DNA of 64,000 nt, from positions 784,941 to 848,940 of the forward strand of contig JAQGDQ010000039.1 of assembly GCA_030141605.1 (NCBI GenBank). The letters run 5' to 3'. Under the pieces are notes generated by a model. It was not told where the DNA came from and did no database searches. It saw only the letters and a list, made by a program, of their open reading frames with translations. Shown here piece after piece: positions 15,374 through 30,300 of the stretch. Position numbers and translations under genes: made by a program. The DNA is from Tubiluchus corallicola (Eukaryota > Priapulida > Priapulimorpha > Priapulimorphida > Tubiluchidae). How positions within the stretch are numbered: the first letter of the stretch is position 1; each line of letters starts with the position of its first letter.

Positions 15374-18300
15374 ATGAATTCACCACAAAAGCTGAAGTAT
15401 GATAACTTCAGTAGAAATGAACCCAGTTACAACTGGGTGAATATTACGTCAGACTTTTTTAAATCATGCGAAGGTATAATAAATTTAATTTATTATGTCA
15501 AAAGAACTTTGTAGTAAGATAGTATGATTAATATTTGAAAGAAAATTATATAAGAATAATTGCTGAAGTGTAGTATGAACCCTGGTAATTAAAAGTAATA
15601 AATTTGTAATTTAAAAATGACAGCCATCACCCACTTAAGAGAAGACATGGCTTTCCGACTCGTGGCCGCTGGCTGACATTTTTGTTCTGAGAATTCGTTT
15701 TCCCCATCACCAATCAATTGGCATTGTATATCACATGGTGGTCATTATTACATTGAAAAGTGTCAGATAACAATTGGATTTTTTGTTTAGCTGTAATTTT
15801 GTGCAACATGTGGACCTCAAGAACTTCTAGTTCTACTTTTTAAAAGGATATAGGGTTGGTTACAAGAATTCAAGGTGTTTACCGTAAATGTAGTAATTTG
15901 TCGTACTTAACTTTTATTTATCTGTTATATTCTATATTAGAAGTGGGATGAAAAAATATAATTCCGATGATAAAAATGTAGTTCGGGCCTATGTCATTTG
16001 GTACTTATTTTCCGAGGTCAGTCATTAAAACAGCAGTTACATTTGGATTATACTGTACTGTGAGTATGGTATCATGTATCACTGAATTTTATTAAAGATG
16101 GCCAATGACACCAGACAGTCTCATTGTTGTTTATAAAGTGACAAAGTGGTCTGATGGGCCAACTGTAAGGGCAGAATCAGTTTGACACAAAACATTAATG
16201 GAAACAACTTGGTGAAAATGAACATTTTGTATCGGTTTAAAGATCATATATGTACTCCATAATGTCATAATATTATGTACTCCATAATCTAAAGTGTTTA
16301 TAAGTGTTAAGAAAATTACAACAAATAATCATACATCCTTGTAGAAAATTGCAATTATTAAGTACTGCAATAAAAATCTGTGCTGCGAGCAATGCAGATT
16401 TTTTTCTACTAGAGATTACTTGTCAATTCCTGCAGCATATGTATGATCCACTGGTCGCCCAGTAGTGCCTATGGCTTTAGTTACTTTTCTTTTGCTGTTT
16501 CAGAATTGCAGCTAGGAGAGCTTGTACATGACAAATAGTAAGTTCAGATAAATTATTTTGTTACGATAACTGTTTCTAAATTGTTAGACTTACCAGAAGG
16601 CTGCCTGCTCTAAATCTAGGTCAACTTGTGTGCATAAAACAAAAATAAAAATTGTTGGTATGTGTAAAAATATAGTAAGCAACATCATGAGGTTGTAGCA
16701 GTCCATTTATTTTAATTTTAAAATTTTGTTTGCTGTATGGCTATAGGCATATAACATTAGTGGCACGCTTCTCAGTTCTGACATAATGCGTGTCTGTGAC
16801 TGTGGCCAAAGTCATTGCCATTAGTTTTTATTCATCTCTGCCAACTTCACGCTCTAGGCTTTTGGTACATTGCATGAACTTGGGAGTACACTGAACTATC
16901 ATAACAATAATTACAATAGACTGATGATGAGGCGAGCAAAAAACCAAGTAGTCCTTAAATCCGTAAAAGGACTATAATTGGATTTAAGGAACAGTAATAC
17001 TGAATAGATAATCCGTTAAAAGAGGGTGATACATTTACATCACATCTCATTTGTAATAAACAGTCAGTAAACCCATTCACATTGAACAATTTAAACATAT
17101 CTCTGCTATTTTATATGTAGAACAATATGTAGAAAGTGACTGAGAAACAAGCAGTACCCTACAAAACATGTTTATTTATACAGTACACAACGAATTACAA
17201 GGTTAACAACCAACATGCACAAATTCTATATATATATATATATAAATGTATGAAAAGTTCAGAACATACATAGCAGTGTGGGATACTGACTATCTGAGGT
17301 TCGGGTCCAAAATTGTTTTAGCAGACTTGCTCGGTGTAACTAGAATGGAATGGACATTCAAGGAATGTTCAATTGCGAAAAATATCCAGCATTACAAGGT
17401 CCACAGTAATGAGAGCTTAGAGTTGAATGTACTTTTGTTCAAAATATCAAAGATTATTAACACAATCAGTCCTTCAGAAATGATAGTTTTATCATATTTT
17501 ATCAATTAATGTGAAGAAATGGCGACATTATAATAAGATGAAATGTGCGATTTTTTTCAGTTTTGGTTTGTTCGAAGCCATGTCGGCAATTGAGATGATG
17601 GATCCCAAGATGGATGCTGGTATGCAGCATCACAATCAAACCATTCTCGGATTCAACAAATCTGTTGCTGTGAGCAGCTGTTCTTAAAATTGTTTAGAGT
17701 TACCATTTACTGGAATTCTGAAATGTGTCTTCACTCTAGTGTCTGTTCTCTTCCTTTTTGAAGATAACCTTTATTTTGTCTTCTGTTAATTCTATGAGCA
17801 TTTTTTATTTGCATCTATGCATTGGAAGTTATGCCAGCTGATACATCTTATGTTTCATGTGTTTTTAGTAATTATGCCTTTTAAAACTTGGTTTTGATAC
17901 TTTATATCATTTTTCCTGGTGCGATGAAACTTTTACTTATCCAGTAAATTAGAAACTGTTTATCTCTTTTGCAACTAACCTTGTTTTGAACATCATCTCT
18001 CAGAATTAAAATTGTTAAGTTTTTGTTTACATTTTGCAGTTGAACAAGTTGAAGATCCGTGACGTCAGCATGGCTGAGTTGATCGGCATCATTGATGACA
18101 CCTATGCATGCTTGGTAATAATTTTTTTACACACAGTTACAGCTAACGTGCTCGACTAACATATGTATGACATATATATAACAACTTAACAAATGTGTTC
18201 GAAATAACTTTGTGAGATGGGAGTTCTGTTTTATATAAATTGTTATATACATGAGCATGGTTGTTGTAATACAAAATCATTTCGAGCACATTTATTAAGT

Positions 18301-21300
18301 TGCTATGAAAAAGTATAAAGCAATACTTATAAAAAAAATCTGTCTATATAAAGATATATACAGATGTACATTGTTATAAGTTGATTTCAATATTATAAAA
18401 CAAGTTGTGTATTGCCTAAAATTATTGTAATGATATAGAAAAAAATAAATCAAGAAATAAAATTAAAAACATTTACGGGACTAAAAAGGTTAGATCTGTG
18501 CAGGTTTTTGCAAAATGTGCGCAACAGCCATGTTAGTATAAAACTTTTTTTTACATCGCACATCAAAAAGCTGCAAGAATTGCAAAAACATTACTCATAA
18601 TCATTGCGAGCTACATGTTGCTAATTTGTTTTAAATTGTATTATTTGAAATCAGGGGCCAAGAGATGTAATAAACAGTTGCCATCTTTTTAGGTCACATG
18701 GCTAGAAGGTCATTCATTAGCTCAGACAGTTTTTACCAATCTTTACCTTCATAAACCCCATGAAATAGAAGACAGATGTACAAAGGCATTTTCGTTGGCA
18801 TCTCTAAAGATTGTTGACATGGTGCGTGAAATAGTCAGCCGAGCTTCCGTGTTTGAAGAGGCAAGTTTTTTATTTGAATGCGGGCTTGTCGTAACCTTTC
18901 GTTTAATACAGCATTGAAAAGAAGCAACTGTATATCCACATTTGAAAACTTGATGTGTTTCACTTTGTGGCACATCGTAAAAAATCGCCGTGTTGCACAG
19001 TGAAGGTTAACTTAATGATGTACAAACAAACAATAAGCCTTTTCACAGTTTTGCTATGTGCATGTGCAGTTGTATGCCTTAAAGGTTAAAAGAACCCTAG
19101 CAACATGCCTTAACTATAACCGCCAAGTGACATGTGGGTAAAGCAAAGCCGTCTGCTGCATAAGATCAATGATTTCCGTTGCGATGCCTTGTTATTTTAC
19201 CTGAACTTTTCTTAATTATGCATTAGTCTGTGTGATGTAGAGTGACTTACTAGCATAGGTAAGGTTTTAGCTGTCTGCTAAAACTATTACTGTTACACTA
19301 GCATGGCATTGTGAAGTGTACTCAACTGTGTGGTCTGGTTCACTTAACCTTTAACCTTTCCAAGATCATCAATCACTCACTTTTGAATAGGAACTGTGAA
19401 AACTCTTATTAATTAAATTCTCATACCAAACTTGAAAGGCAGGAAATAAAAAAAGTCAGAATGCAGTCTGGATTTGAATTAAACCATTACTAGTTGCATT
19501 TCAAACACCTTAACCAATAGGTCGCCTCATCTGCCAGCCATCCAGGCAGTCTGAAGTTCTTCCAGTGTAGCTGGCCAACCAAATTCAGCATTTTTGAGGC
19601 ATCCGCAATGTAAGTAGAAGGTCCCTGGTTCAAATCCGTACTGCATTCCAACTTTCTGCATTTCCTGTCTTTCAAATTTGGTATAAAATTTAATCAATTG
19701 TTTGTTTGTGACGTTATTAGCAAAAGTTAAAAATAAACTTAGACATTAAACTTACAATAATTAAGATTATAATATATGTTTATATTAAATAATGTTGATT
19801 GTCATTTCATCAACCATCTTTTTTACCTAGGCTTGTAATTCAAATATGTTTTCCAAACTGATCATTTGACTTGACATTGTATATCATGTATGGCACTACT
19901 GGATACCAGTTTCTTTGTATATTTTATAGGAAGACTTTCAACCTGTTACATATGGCTTCAAGTTGAGTGCTGAGGTTGCAGAATTGCGTGTGATTGGGAT
20001 GGTGAAAGAAGCTGAAGAGGATGTACAGCGCATTGTCAAGGTGAGACTTTTTACTCTTAGTTATTTCGTTAGCCACCTTCTCAAAATAAACATTGACATT
20101 TTAATTATTGGCTTATTTAATCTTTGGCAGTGCTATCGACTCGTGTTTTGTGATTTCACTTCAACTTTGTAGTATTCTGCTGTTATTCTGATGGTTTGTC
20201 ATTAATCACCAGATGCCTATTATTTTTATTCAGACACTGAGCATGCAAAATCTTATAAATAAAGAACTCTTAAATTCGAAATTAGAAAACTGCATCCTAG
20301 CACAAATTCCTACTCAGTACGCTATACTCTAGTGTTGGGAATCGGTGTCATTTATTGACAAAAAATAGACATTTAAAAACAATCGATGATTTCGATTAAT
20401 GATTGATCATAACATTTTGTTTTGATAGAGTTGCGTTGGTGTGAAATTAGAACATTAAATTTTTGACTATTGCTTTATCTCTTATGTAGTGTTGCCTCTA
20501 ATTGACGCTGTGGGTTTTTGTGTCCTCCTGCTATTAAATGGCAGAAACCTGAATGTCATGGTTGACTGATTTTCGAAATTAATCGGAACAGAGCTATTAA
20601 ACTCCCATCAGTTACAGTGTGTTGAAGTAATAGTAATGCTGGGAGGTAAATAAATTGACTTGAATTGCATTGGTGCACCTTTTTATACAGTTTTGCTTCT
20701 CTGTTCATTCTAGAGTACGAGAGTCAAACAAGGGGAGGTGAGAGATGATGACATTGCAGCTCAGGTATTGATCTTGATTGTATTTCTCATATGTCCAAGT
20801 TTCTGTCACTTGGAACAGTCCGGCAACAGAAGCTTAAACTCTGCAATTAAAACTTGATCACTAACTGTATTTGCAAAAGAGTTGCAAGTTATGAATCATA
20901 TGGTGCTACATGATCATGTTACCATAGAAAAGTTAAATATTTTATGTATTTGCTTGTGAAACGTAGTACCATTTCTCGTATAATGTCTTTCGATTTTTTA
21001 TTTTAGTTTAATTTTTATTCATGTGTGACCAGGTACAGGTGAACATCTTTACAGTGAAAAATATTTAAGCTAATGTAAATGGAAAATATTTTGCAATGGT
21101 ACAGAATTTATATTATGTCATTAATGCAAATTATTTTGAAAATGCCCCAGCTTTTCTTTTTTTCAGCACGATGTCGCTTCAGCCTTATACTGTAGACTGA
21201 AATTCACTCGACTGTTTCTAGTGTCCCTTGTTTGTTTCACTAAGAGAGAAGTAAGCAAAAGTCTAATAAAGACTCATTTGAATTGGCACAATATAATAAC

Positions 21301-24300
21301 ATTATGCAAAACTACAAATATGCCTTAACGGCTTTCAAGTATGCTAGAATTATTGAAATTTGCAGTTAAATGCTTGCCGATCAATTATAGTACAGGAACA
21401 ATCTTAATGTTCCGTAACATTTTCGCTAAAACAAAGATTTGAAAGCTGTTTTGGACTGCCCGATGGGCACTACAATAATCTAGCTTGGATTACCCTCTTC
21501 AAAATGTTAGCAATTTTTGTAGGTGTACAATTGGGGCCAATGGGGCTGAATTTCAAAAATCTGCGAATCCTAATAAAACAGATATCAACTTACTCGTTTT
21601 ATCACCCTGAATAAAAAATATATAGTTTGACCTATCTTTGACCTGTTAGGTCACTATGACTACAAACTTGATAAAGTCGATGCACTTACAGTCAATGATC
21701 AAATTTGCCATAATGCTACCAGTAGAGTCAATTTGCAAAAAAATTGCAAGGAAACATTTTGTGATGTTTTCTTGTAGTATTTGTCCCACAGAGTAACTAA
21801 TTATGACGTAAAAAAACACGGCCACCATTTGTCCAAAATGAATGGGACTTTAGTTTACCAGAATGCTGAAAAAAGCATGAAACTTTGCACGGTGCTAGAA
21901 CTCATTAAGGTGATTAGTTTTGATTATGAAGTTAATCGAAATTAGTCCGATATGGCCTCATTGTCCCCCTTTTGCATACCTGCAAAAATTGTTGACATTT
22001 TAAAGAGGGTAGCCCAAGCTAGCTTTTTAGTGTCCCTCGGGCAATCCAAAATACCTTTCAAATCTTTGTTCTAGCAAAAGTGTTACTGAACATTAAAATT
22101 TTTCCTCTGCCTGTTAACTTTTAGTTATTTGTAAGTTGTATCGCTCACATCGTATCGCACTGTCCAGTCTTCGCTCATGAAGTATTATTAACATTTTAAA
22201 TTCGAGCTTGTTTCAATCTGTGCTGGTACAGCATACTTAAAGGACAAGTACAGCATACTTTGTGAAGTTTCAGTTTTACACAAAAACAGAAAAAGAATGC
22301 TGTACCTAAGACTCTCTGATACTTGTAACTTTTCCTTAATGGTTTATATAACGGGAAACTGAGTGTGAACATGTCAGTCTGGAACCTGATTTTGCATGTT
22401 TTACTCGTTAGGTGATGCCGACAAAATTCATACCTTAGTTACGACAGCATTTGCATATGTTATCATGCGTCACATTTCACTGTATAGCTCCGTTTACAAG
22501 TTCAGTGTCACAGAGACGATGTTGTATCCAAGGAAGATGTTGCTAACACAGTTGCTTAACCTGCAATTTCCAGAAGTTTCGCGAGCAAAACCAAGCAAAA
22601 TGTTTTTGGAAAAAATGTAACTTCGGGGTCCCATTTCCTTAGGAAGGAAACCAGGAAATTTATTAAAATTAATGTCAAATTTTACGGTTAGCTCTTGTAA
22701 TTAAAGAAAACTTGTTTTTATGCTAAATTTGATTTCAAAAAGAAAAACAATTGTTTATTTATTAATTAAGCAACATTTGTTTTATCTCCCTTACAAAAAA
22801 TATGTTTTTACCACATTTGTCCAAATCCTATGTGTATCTCCAACCCTACCGAGGTAAATCCAAGGGAACTTGGTACATTGGTAGTGGAATAGGGAGAAGT
22901 GTCACTATGGCGTACCTTATTTCGACTTTGAACTTCAGTGTCAGTAATGCCTATGCGCTTGCCAAATAGTTTTATTATCAGACAGTCTTAACAGCTTAAC
23001 TATCTTTTATTTATAAACATTATTTTGATATTATGGCATGTGGTGTCACTATGTAACATCAGTACGTAACTGGGACTGTTTTCTTGCAGAAGAACAATGT
23101 ATGTAACATTGTAACAATGGCAGAAAGAAAGCTTTTCTTCATTGTCTACTCTTCTGATGTTTTCATCGATTCTATTGTTACGTGTAAATAACATACGAAA
23201 GAAATAACAACTAAATAATAATAGATCATTGTTTTCAGAATTAATGTTTAATTTGGTTTAAAAATTTGCAGGATATGAAACTCGTAGTTGCTGATATTTT
23301 GAAGCATCTCACACAGTGCAAAGAATTGCTGCAAGTCATGCACACAACCATTGATATTGGAAACAAGCCAAATTCAGAGAACATTGCATCTGGTATGTCC
23401 CATGCTTGTCTGTCATTGTCCTAGCAACTTTTCTATACTCTTATATGTTACTAGCATAAAATAGTGTATTGTTGTATGTTAAAAAAATTGGATAATCTCT
23501 GGCATGTTGTCTTGCCCTGATTAATGGTTGTAAGAAAGTCTGAAACTGTGCCTTTACAGCATTTGTAACTTGCAGGATGAAAGAGCATACTTTCTCGGTT
23601 GATGGTCGATATTAGTAATAAGAAATAAAATATGATTTTTATAATTCGTCTCTGTGTGGTCATGAATGAAAGTGCGTACAGTACCAAAGTGCAAACGGAA
23701 ATGGTAATTTTCATCCTATGCTTGTCTGCAAGCTTTTTTCGAGGATTTTTGTCTTACCGTTGCTAGAAAGTTTTCGGCATCTGCATTATTAATGCTGTAT
23801 TGTTGACAAAGTACCTTAAGTCTTCTTATAAAATTCAATTTGCCCTAGAAGTTTTCAAACAAGTTTGCGAAAACTTGTGGAAAGGATTTGAATACTTTGT
23901 ATTGTTTTGCCTGACAAGCGGAAAGTGAGGCATAGGATGCTGCAACATATAAGTTAGCGAGCTTTTAAAATTATTTTGCTTGTGAGACCGCATTATAAGC
24001 AACATGAATTTACCGTTGCATGATGTGTTTGAAACTTCTTCTTTGAATCTAGTCGTACCTAGTTATTAGTTTAATAGATTCGAGTTTCTCAGCCCTATCA
24101 GGATCTAACCATATTGCCATGTTGTTTATTAGTACAGACATTCGTTTCGACAGTAACTGTCATTTTCAATGCTATAAATCAGGAAATCAGTACAATTGAC
24201 ACTACAAGCCAAGGCATAGAATGATTATACTTTCACAAGAGTGGAATTCAAATTATCAGAATACAAGTGGAAATAACTCAGAAAGAGGTTTTTATGTAAA

Positions 24301-27300
24301 GAAAACTGTAATGAAAACATAAAAATAGTGCATTACGCATTACATTCAGTGTAGATCACAACAACCATCAAACAATTAATTTAAGAAAAAGCAAAGTCTA
24401 CATACTTGGAAAAGAAACCACGTTAGAAGAATGCACATTTTTACACAATTATTCTATGCCTTGGTCAGTAGGGTCATAATTGTACTGATTATTTGTTTTG
24501 GCATGATTTATAGCATTGAAAATGACAATTGCTGTCGAAATGATCGTCTGCGTTAATAAACACCATGTTAATTCCTAGAGGCTGATTTAACCCTCAAAAC
24601 ATTTCACGTTCGACACATCAAGCAGTTTGTAGAGCAAGTGGTCTTAAATGCTGTGGAACAAATAGTACTCTCAAAAAAGCTTACATATTTTTTCTTTATG
24701 AAAATCTCTTTATGGGCAGTTTATTGCTGCAATTAGTGCTAAGTTCTTTATTAATTATATTAATTATTTATTTTTAGGCACGTATCCAACAATAATGGGA
24801 TTTGAACCTCTAGTTAACCAGCGCCTGCTTCCACCCACGTTTCCTCGCTACACCAGGATAAAATCTAGGACGGAATCGCTGACCTATCTTGATGTTCTCC
24901 TGTCAAGACTCATTCGTGTTTGCAGTGTTGTTGATTGCAATGGCTTCCATTCTGTTTTGGTAAATTACTTTATTTGAATTAACTGTGACAAGCTGTGGAG
25001 CTTTTGATCTGATGTCTTTTTCCCTTGTGCCACGGAAAACTGGCAGAACGTCCAGGTCAAATTTTGCTAAATTTATTTTCTCAAGAATTTGACAAGGTGT
25101 CTTGTCTATAAAAAATTGCAATTGCCTGTTGATTGTAAGTTAAATAGGCTTTTTAAATGCACAGAAGCTATAGGTTTTCTTCGTTTGTACATTACAATTG
25201 CATGTAATTTATATAACGTGTTTTCTTTAACCAGTAATTAATTGCCTATCAATTCAGAAGACTTCTGACCACTTCCATTTACAGTACAACATAATTGTAT
25301 AGGATATTTTTGACAAAATGGAATTGTCAATGACAAATAGTTCAAAAAATGTAGTCTTTTTTTAGTTTTGGCTAGTTATGGTAATACAGTATAATTTGCT
25401 TATAACGAGTTTCAAGGGACTGTGAAAAATTGCTCACTATAAGCCAGTCTCATTATAGCCAACGTCAATTGTTTGAACACGTAAGAGGTAGAAAGGAAGC
25501 CTATAAAGCATATGTGATGCTACAACGAAAAGAGCTCTTAAGTTTCTTAAATGAGTGCTACTGTTCAGCAACTATTTAGTCATAAGAGAATAAACTGATA
25601 GAGTTTAAACTCTGTTCTTTTTAGGGTTAACCTAGTATTTTAAACAATAAATTTCTACACAAAATGGCTGCTCAAGTTGCTTTTGTAACCCCCGTTGTGA
25701 TGCATTGTGCCATCTGCTGATAGCCGAGTGGGTGTTGTAATCATTTAAGTGGCTGCACAAGATCCTAGATCTCTGTGGGCAGGTGGAAAACATAGCTGTG
25801 CTTTAATTTTTACAATAATTAGCATTTTCACTATGGGCTATGTCATCTATTGACTAACTCTGTGGCTAGTTTGGCTGGCTTGTGTTATTTAATGCATTTT
25901 TTGAAAAAGTCGGTTATTTTTGCCTATTTTACATTAAATTGCTACAACTTTACTTAAGGAGTTGTCAAATTTTGAAAGCGATGAGAACACTATCAGTTGC
26001 TGACTAATACTAACACTGACTATTCATTATCAGTTGCTTGTTATTACTTAAAAATTGCTGAAGTTTGTCAATGACATTCAATCTAGCCTGTTGACAAACT
26101 GGTTGTTTTTCTGTTTCTGAATCATCACGTCTACTTCAGTGGAGAATGCACATAGCTGCAGACTCACCAACATGTCTGCATGTGCTATACTTGATACACA
26201 TCATTTTTTGCATCATGCACAGTGACCTGCTTACCTTTGCCCGTTGTTCTAGAACTTGTGCTCATTATGTATAAGAAAAGTACAGTCACAGGACGGCTGA
26301 ATTTGCTCGTAATAAGCAAAAACTTATATTGGACCCCATTGTAAGCAACGTTTGAATACATTATTTAAGCACAACATTTGATGGGACTTTGAAATTTCCT
26401 CGTAATAACCAGAGGTTTGTTGTAACTGCCCTCATTGTAGGTGGATTGTACTGTTTTAATTTTTTTTGGTTGAATAATTCCAGTTTCACTAAATTTAAAA
26501 AATCCTGAACAGATGATAAGCTGTCATTTTTGCTGATTCTAATGTTAAATTTTCAACTAGTTATCTATTTTTTCTGCGTTGTTTTCTTTTCATTTTTGTT
26601 TTCCAGGAATTTATGAGAAGTTTCAGTAGCCACGGTGCTTGTGTACTTTCTAGATCCGCTTTACAACTCGTCTACATGCCGGAAGACAGAAGCATTTTTG
26701 GTACCATACCTGTGATTGATGTTCTCCGGGATACCATCAAAAACTTCATCTGTCCTCCAGCTTTAGTGCAGAGGTAATTGTTCATGGTGGCTTCGAGTAA
26801 ATGTTTTCTGAACTCTACAAACTTGTGTCTTCACTTAGTCTGAAGATACTGTATTAGAATCGACAATACAGTATTGCATCTAAAAATTGATTTAGTTCAC
26901 TTTTTTATTTTTTAGATCATCTCTGGCATCTAATCCACAAGCCAAAGAGTTTGTTGATGCATTTCTAACACAAGCGTCACGACCATTCTGCGCATTATTA
27001 CAAATTACTGGTCATAATCGTGCTAGACAACGGGACAAGTTAGCTCATGTCTTAGAGGAGCTGTCTAATTTGCAAGATGAGGTTCGAATGTTGTATGAAT
27101 TTTACAGTGCGCAAGACATAGGTTATAGGTAGTGAATTCACGAGACAAAGGTTTACAGTAAATGCATCTTTTTAACGAAGATGAAGATGTGTCATTTTTT
27201 TGATTGCTGCCCTACTGAGGCCAACAGTAAAAATACTTCTTTTTATCGCACATCCAACCCAGCTGGGAATTTTGTATTTTTTGTACATTCACATTTTATA

Positions 27301-30300
27301 TTTTTTGCACATATGCTTACCTGGCACAGTTGCACAAAAGCATATTTTTTTAATTTAGAACAAACCGCAATAAATATTATATTATTATTGGTTCAGTGAG
27401 AATGCAGCCATGTTTACAGCTAATTCTTAGCCAGGGTTGTCGTTTCGGATGATGTTAATTATCGTATTAAAGGCTAAAAATCATCGTATTTTCCGTCTAA
27501 TTAATATATTAGTGGCCGAGTAGTGTAGCCCTTTTTACCGTAATTATCAGAACATACATTCATACTGTACAAAAAAAAGACTATATAATAATTAAATACT
27601 AATTTAATAATGCGAAACAAGAAACTAAAAAACAAAGCATGACAAAATGTGCATTGAAAGAATTTAAAGCATTACTGCCAACCAGTGGGGAATAAACAAA
27701 TTTTGATTTCAACTGATTTTAAATATCGCGCTATTCAGCTTTAAATATTAAAGCTTTAATAAAAATTTTCTTCACTCACTATCTTTCGAGCTCTTGAGGT
27801 AAGACAGAAACAATTTTTTTGAGGGCTGCCTGAATATAATGAAAATGAGTCCTGTGCTTCTTGTATGAAGTTTGGCACACTGCAAGCTACTGTGCAGCAC
27901 ATAACGCAGAAGCTACTCATGTTTTTGGTTGTAGTAGGACCGAAACTTTGCACATTATTGAAGATAATCTTATAAGATGGAGTCTGGACTGGTAGAAGTT
28001 TTTTAATGCACTATATCCTCCTTCAGTAAAAGAAATTGATGAGAAGTGTGGTAAATGAAATTTCCCAGAACTAATTTCCCTGCAGTCGCCCATCCATTTA
28101 CAAGTCAGGCCAACAGTTGCTTAATACCAACATCCTACTGGTTGGCTTGCTGTGTGTTGTGATGAATACAACATAAAGAATCTAGACATTTATAAGATTG
28201 TGATATACATGAATATAAGAACAGCATCAAATATTTCCACCACTGTTTTTCTGTGTTTATATTTTGGGTAAAACTGTGGCATTATCATATCAAATATGTT
28301 TTTGTATATCATTTGTAAGTTCTATGTACGCACCTAAAGTGGAGATGATTAAGAAGCATAGCATTCACAGTTACCTATTCTCGTTTGTTGGTTACACTTA
28401 ATTATGAAAAAACTTTATGCACACCAGGCAGTTGGTATGATCATTTGTTGATTTAAGCTTTAAAAATTTACAATTGCTACAAACTTATACTATTTTGGTA
28501 CAGGCTGTGAAATATTTGACTGTTTCTTGCAATATGCTTACTGATGGGAGATTCAAAATCTACTATACACGCAGATTATTTGAAAATTCTATGTGCTGTA
28601 TCTTGATTTACCTGCTGTACTAATGGTGCAATTTTTTTGTTGTTGTTAGGCTGACAAAGTGGATGCATTTTTACATAATCTTCTTATAAAGCAAGAACCG
28701 CAGAGACAACACCTTGCTTGCTTTGGATCGTGGGTTTTGAGTCATGTGATACAGGTCAGTACAAATCTATTATGTTAATTACTAGTCAGACTTCAAGAAT
28801 TTGATGCACTATGCAAGTAATTAAGTATGTATTATTGCTGTGGCAGTGGCATGTACAAACAGGCAAACATTTTTGTTTAATGTCACTTTTTTGTTTTAGG
28901 TAATGATCCAATATTTGCTGTTAGGTTTCGAACTTGAATTGTATAGTCCACACGAGTACCATTACATTTATTGGTAAGAACCCTATATGTATAATTTATA
29001 GGTCATTATGTCTTGATAAATGATAATAGCAAAACTCGACACATTTTATTTATTTTTTTCATATACCTGACTGTCTCCCATTATATTTTTGCACAAATAG
29101 AAAGATTTTTCATAACACTTACTTTTAAATTTCTGTCTCAAGAATGCTTTACAATCTGAAGTAGCCTAAGTTTGATGATTGTGTTACGTAATTATGTTAT
29201 GTTGTTCTACATTTTAGGTATCTGTTTGAAATGCTGTATGGCTGGTTGATATCTGTGTTGTCTCGAGCTGATGGCTTTTGTGTGGAATATGATAGTTTAT
29301 CAGGTTTGAATTTCATTGTATTACATTGTGGTACAGCAGAATTCGCTTAATAAATCCACGGATAATAAATCCTGCTGCTTGTTGTGACCACTTTGGCTGG
29401 AATGGAACTGTAAAATGCTTTAACCTAGTAAAAGCTGGCATTTATTAAATCCAAACGTCACTTGACAAATTCGTGTAATACATGCGTTACGTGAGTTGCT
29501 TTAATAATACGAACGCTATTTAATAGGTTTCTTTGGTTTGTAAATCGAGCCGCTTAGTAATTCCATTTAGCTTCACACCAATGTGGTTTTACTAAGCGAA
29601 GAGTACAGTACAAGCTAAATCACTCAGCATGACCGCTGATATCAACTTCATTAAATACTGGTGATTTTTTGTATTTTGTAGCAGCATACGTTTTGAAAAA
29701 CTGAATGAAATTTGATGTAAACTAAAATCTTACTGGCAATTAAAATTAGCCCAACTTCCAGCAAAAATTGTCAAAAATGCTGCGAAATTTCCAGTTTTAA
29801 TTTTTTCAACAGTGTACTTGTGAAATGAGTACAGTCAAACCTCGCGATGATGCCAGGTCTGGGACACCATTAAAATTAATATGGCTCTATACCAGGGTTG
29901 ACAGTAAGATGAGGTTCATTAAACATCAAAGCTATTCCAGTCTGTAACCTCTATTTTGTTTCTTAGTTAATTTTAATGTGCCATAAATAGTATAATATTA
30001 ATATACCTACAAACAATACTAGTGTTATACTGTACATTTTTGCTGCATTAACAAAATTAATGCAGGTGTAGTTCTACCGCGGTGCGTAACACAATGTGGC
30101 GTAGCAATCTTGTGAAATACTGCTGTCTCCTGATAAGAGAAATATGCAGCCACGCAGCCCACCCATGCTGCCAACGTAACATTATTAGATAATTAAGACC
30201 ATAAATAGCTGCCGCATATAACTTATCCTTGAGTCAAACAGCTTTTACAGCTGTCACATCAGTACGACTGAAGCTTAGCTATGCAACTCTTGCAATATGC

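Larger units (their letters stand above)
18861..19929 (+). other. GC-AG intron of NAA35 (intron 5)
   Basis: The exon 5/intron border reads GAG|GCAAGT and the acceptor is TTTTATAG|GAAGAC. Joining at these points gives VFEE-EDFQ, which matches the family. A GT donor a few bases further on would break the frame. GCAAGT is the usual form of the rare GC donor class. Confidence 0.8.

Noticed and set aside
19561-19640. Possible tRNA gene with a B box GGTTCAAATCC
   Set aside because: The following body is shared with the adjacent inverted copy and no clean cloverleaf is visible, so a tRNA-derived SINE is the better call.
20331-20605. Possible hAT element starting TAGTGTTGGGAATCGG in NAA35 intron 6
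   Set aside because: The left end looks typical but no matching right end or target duplication was found.
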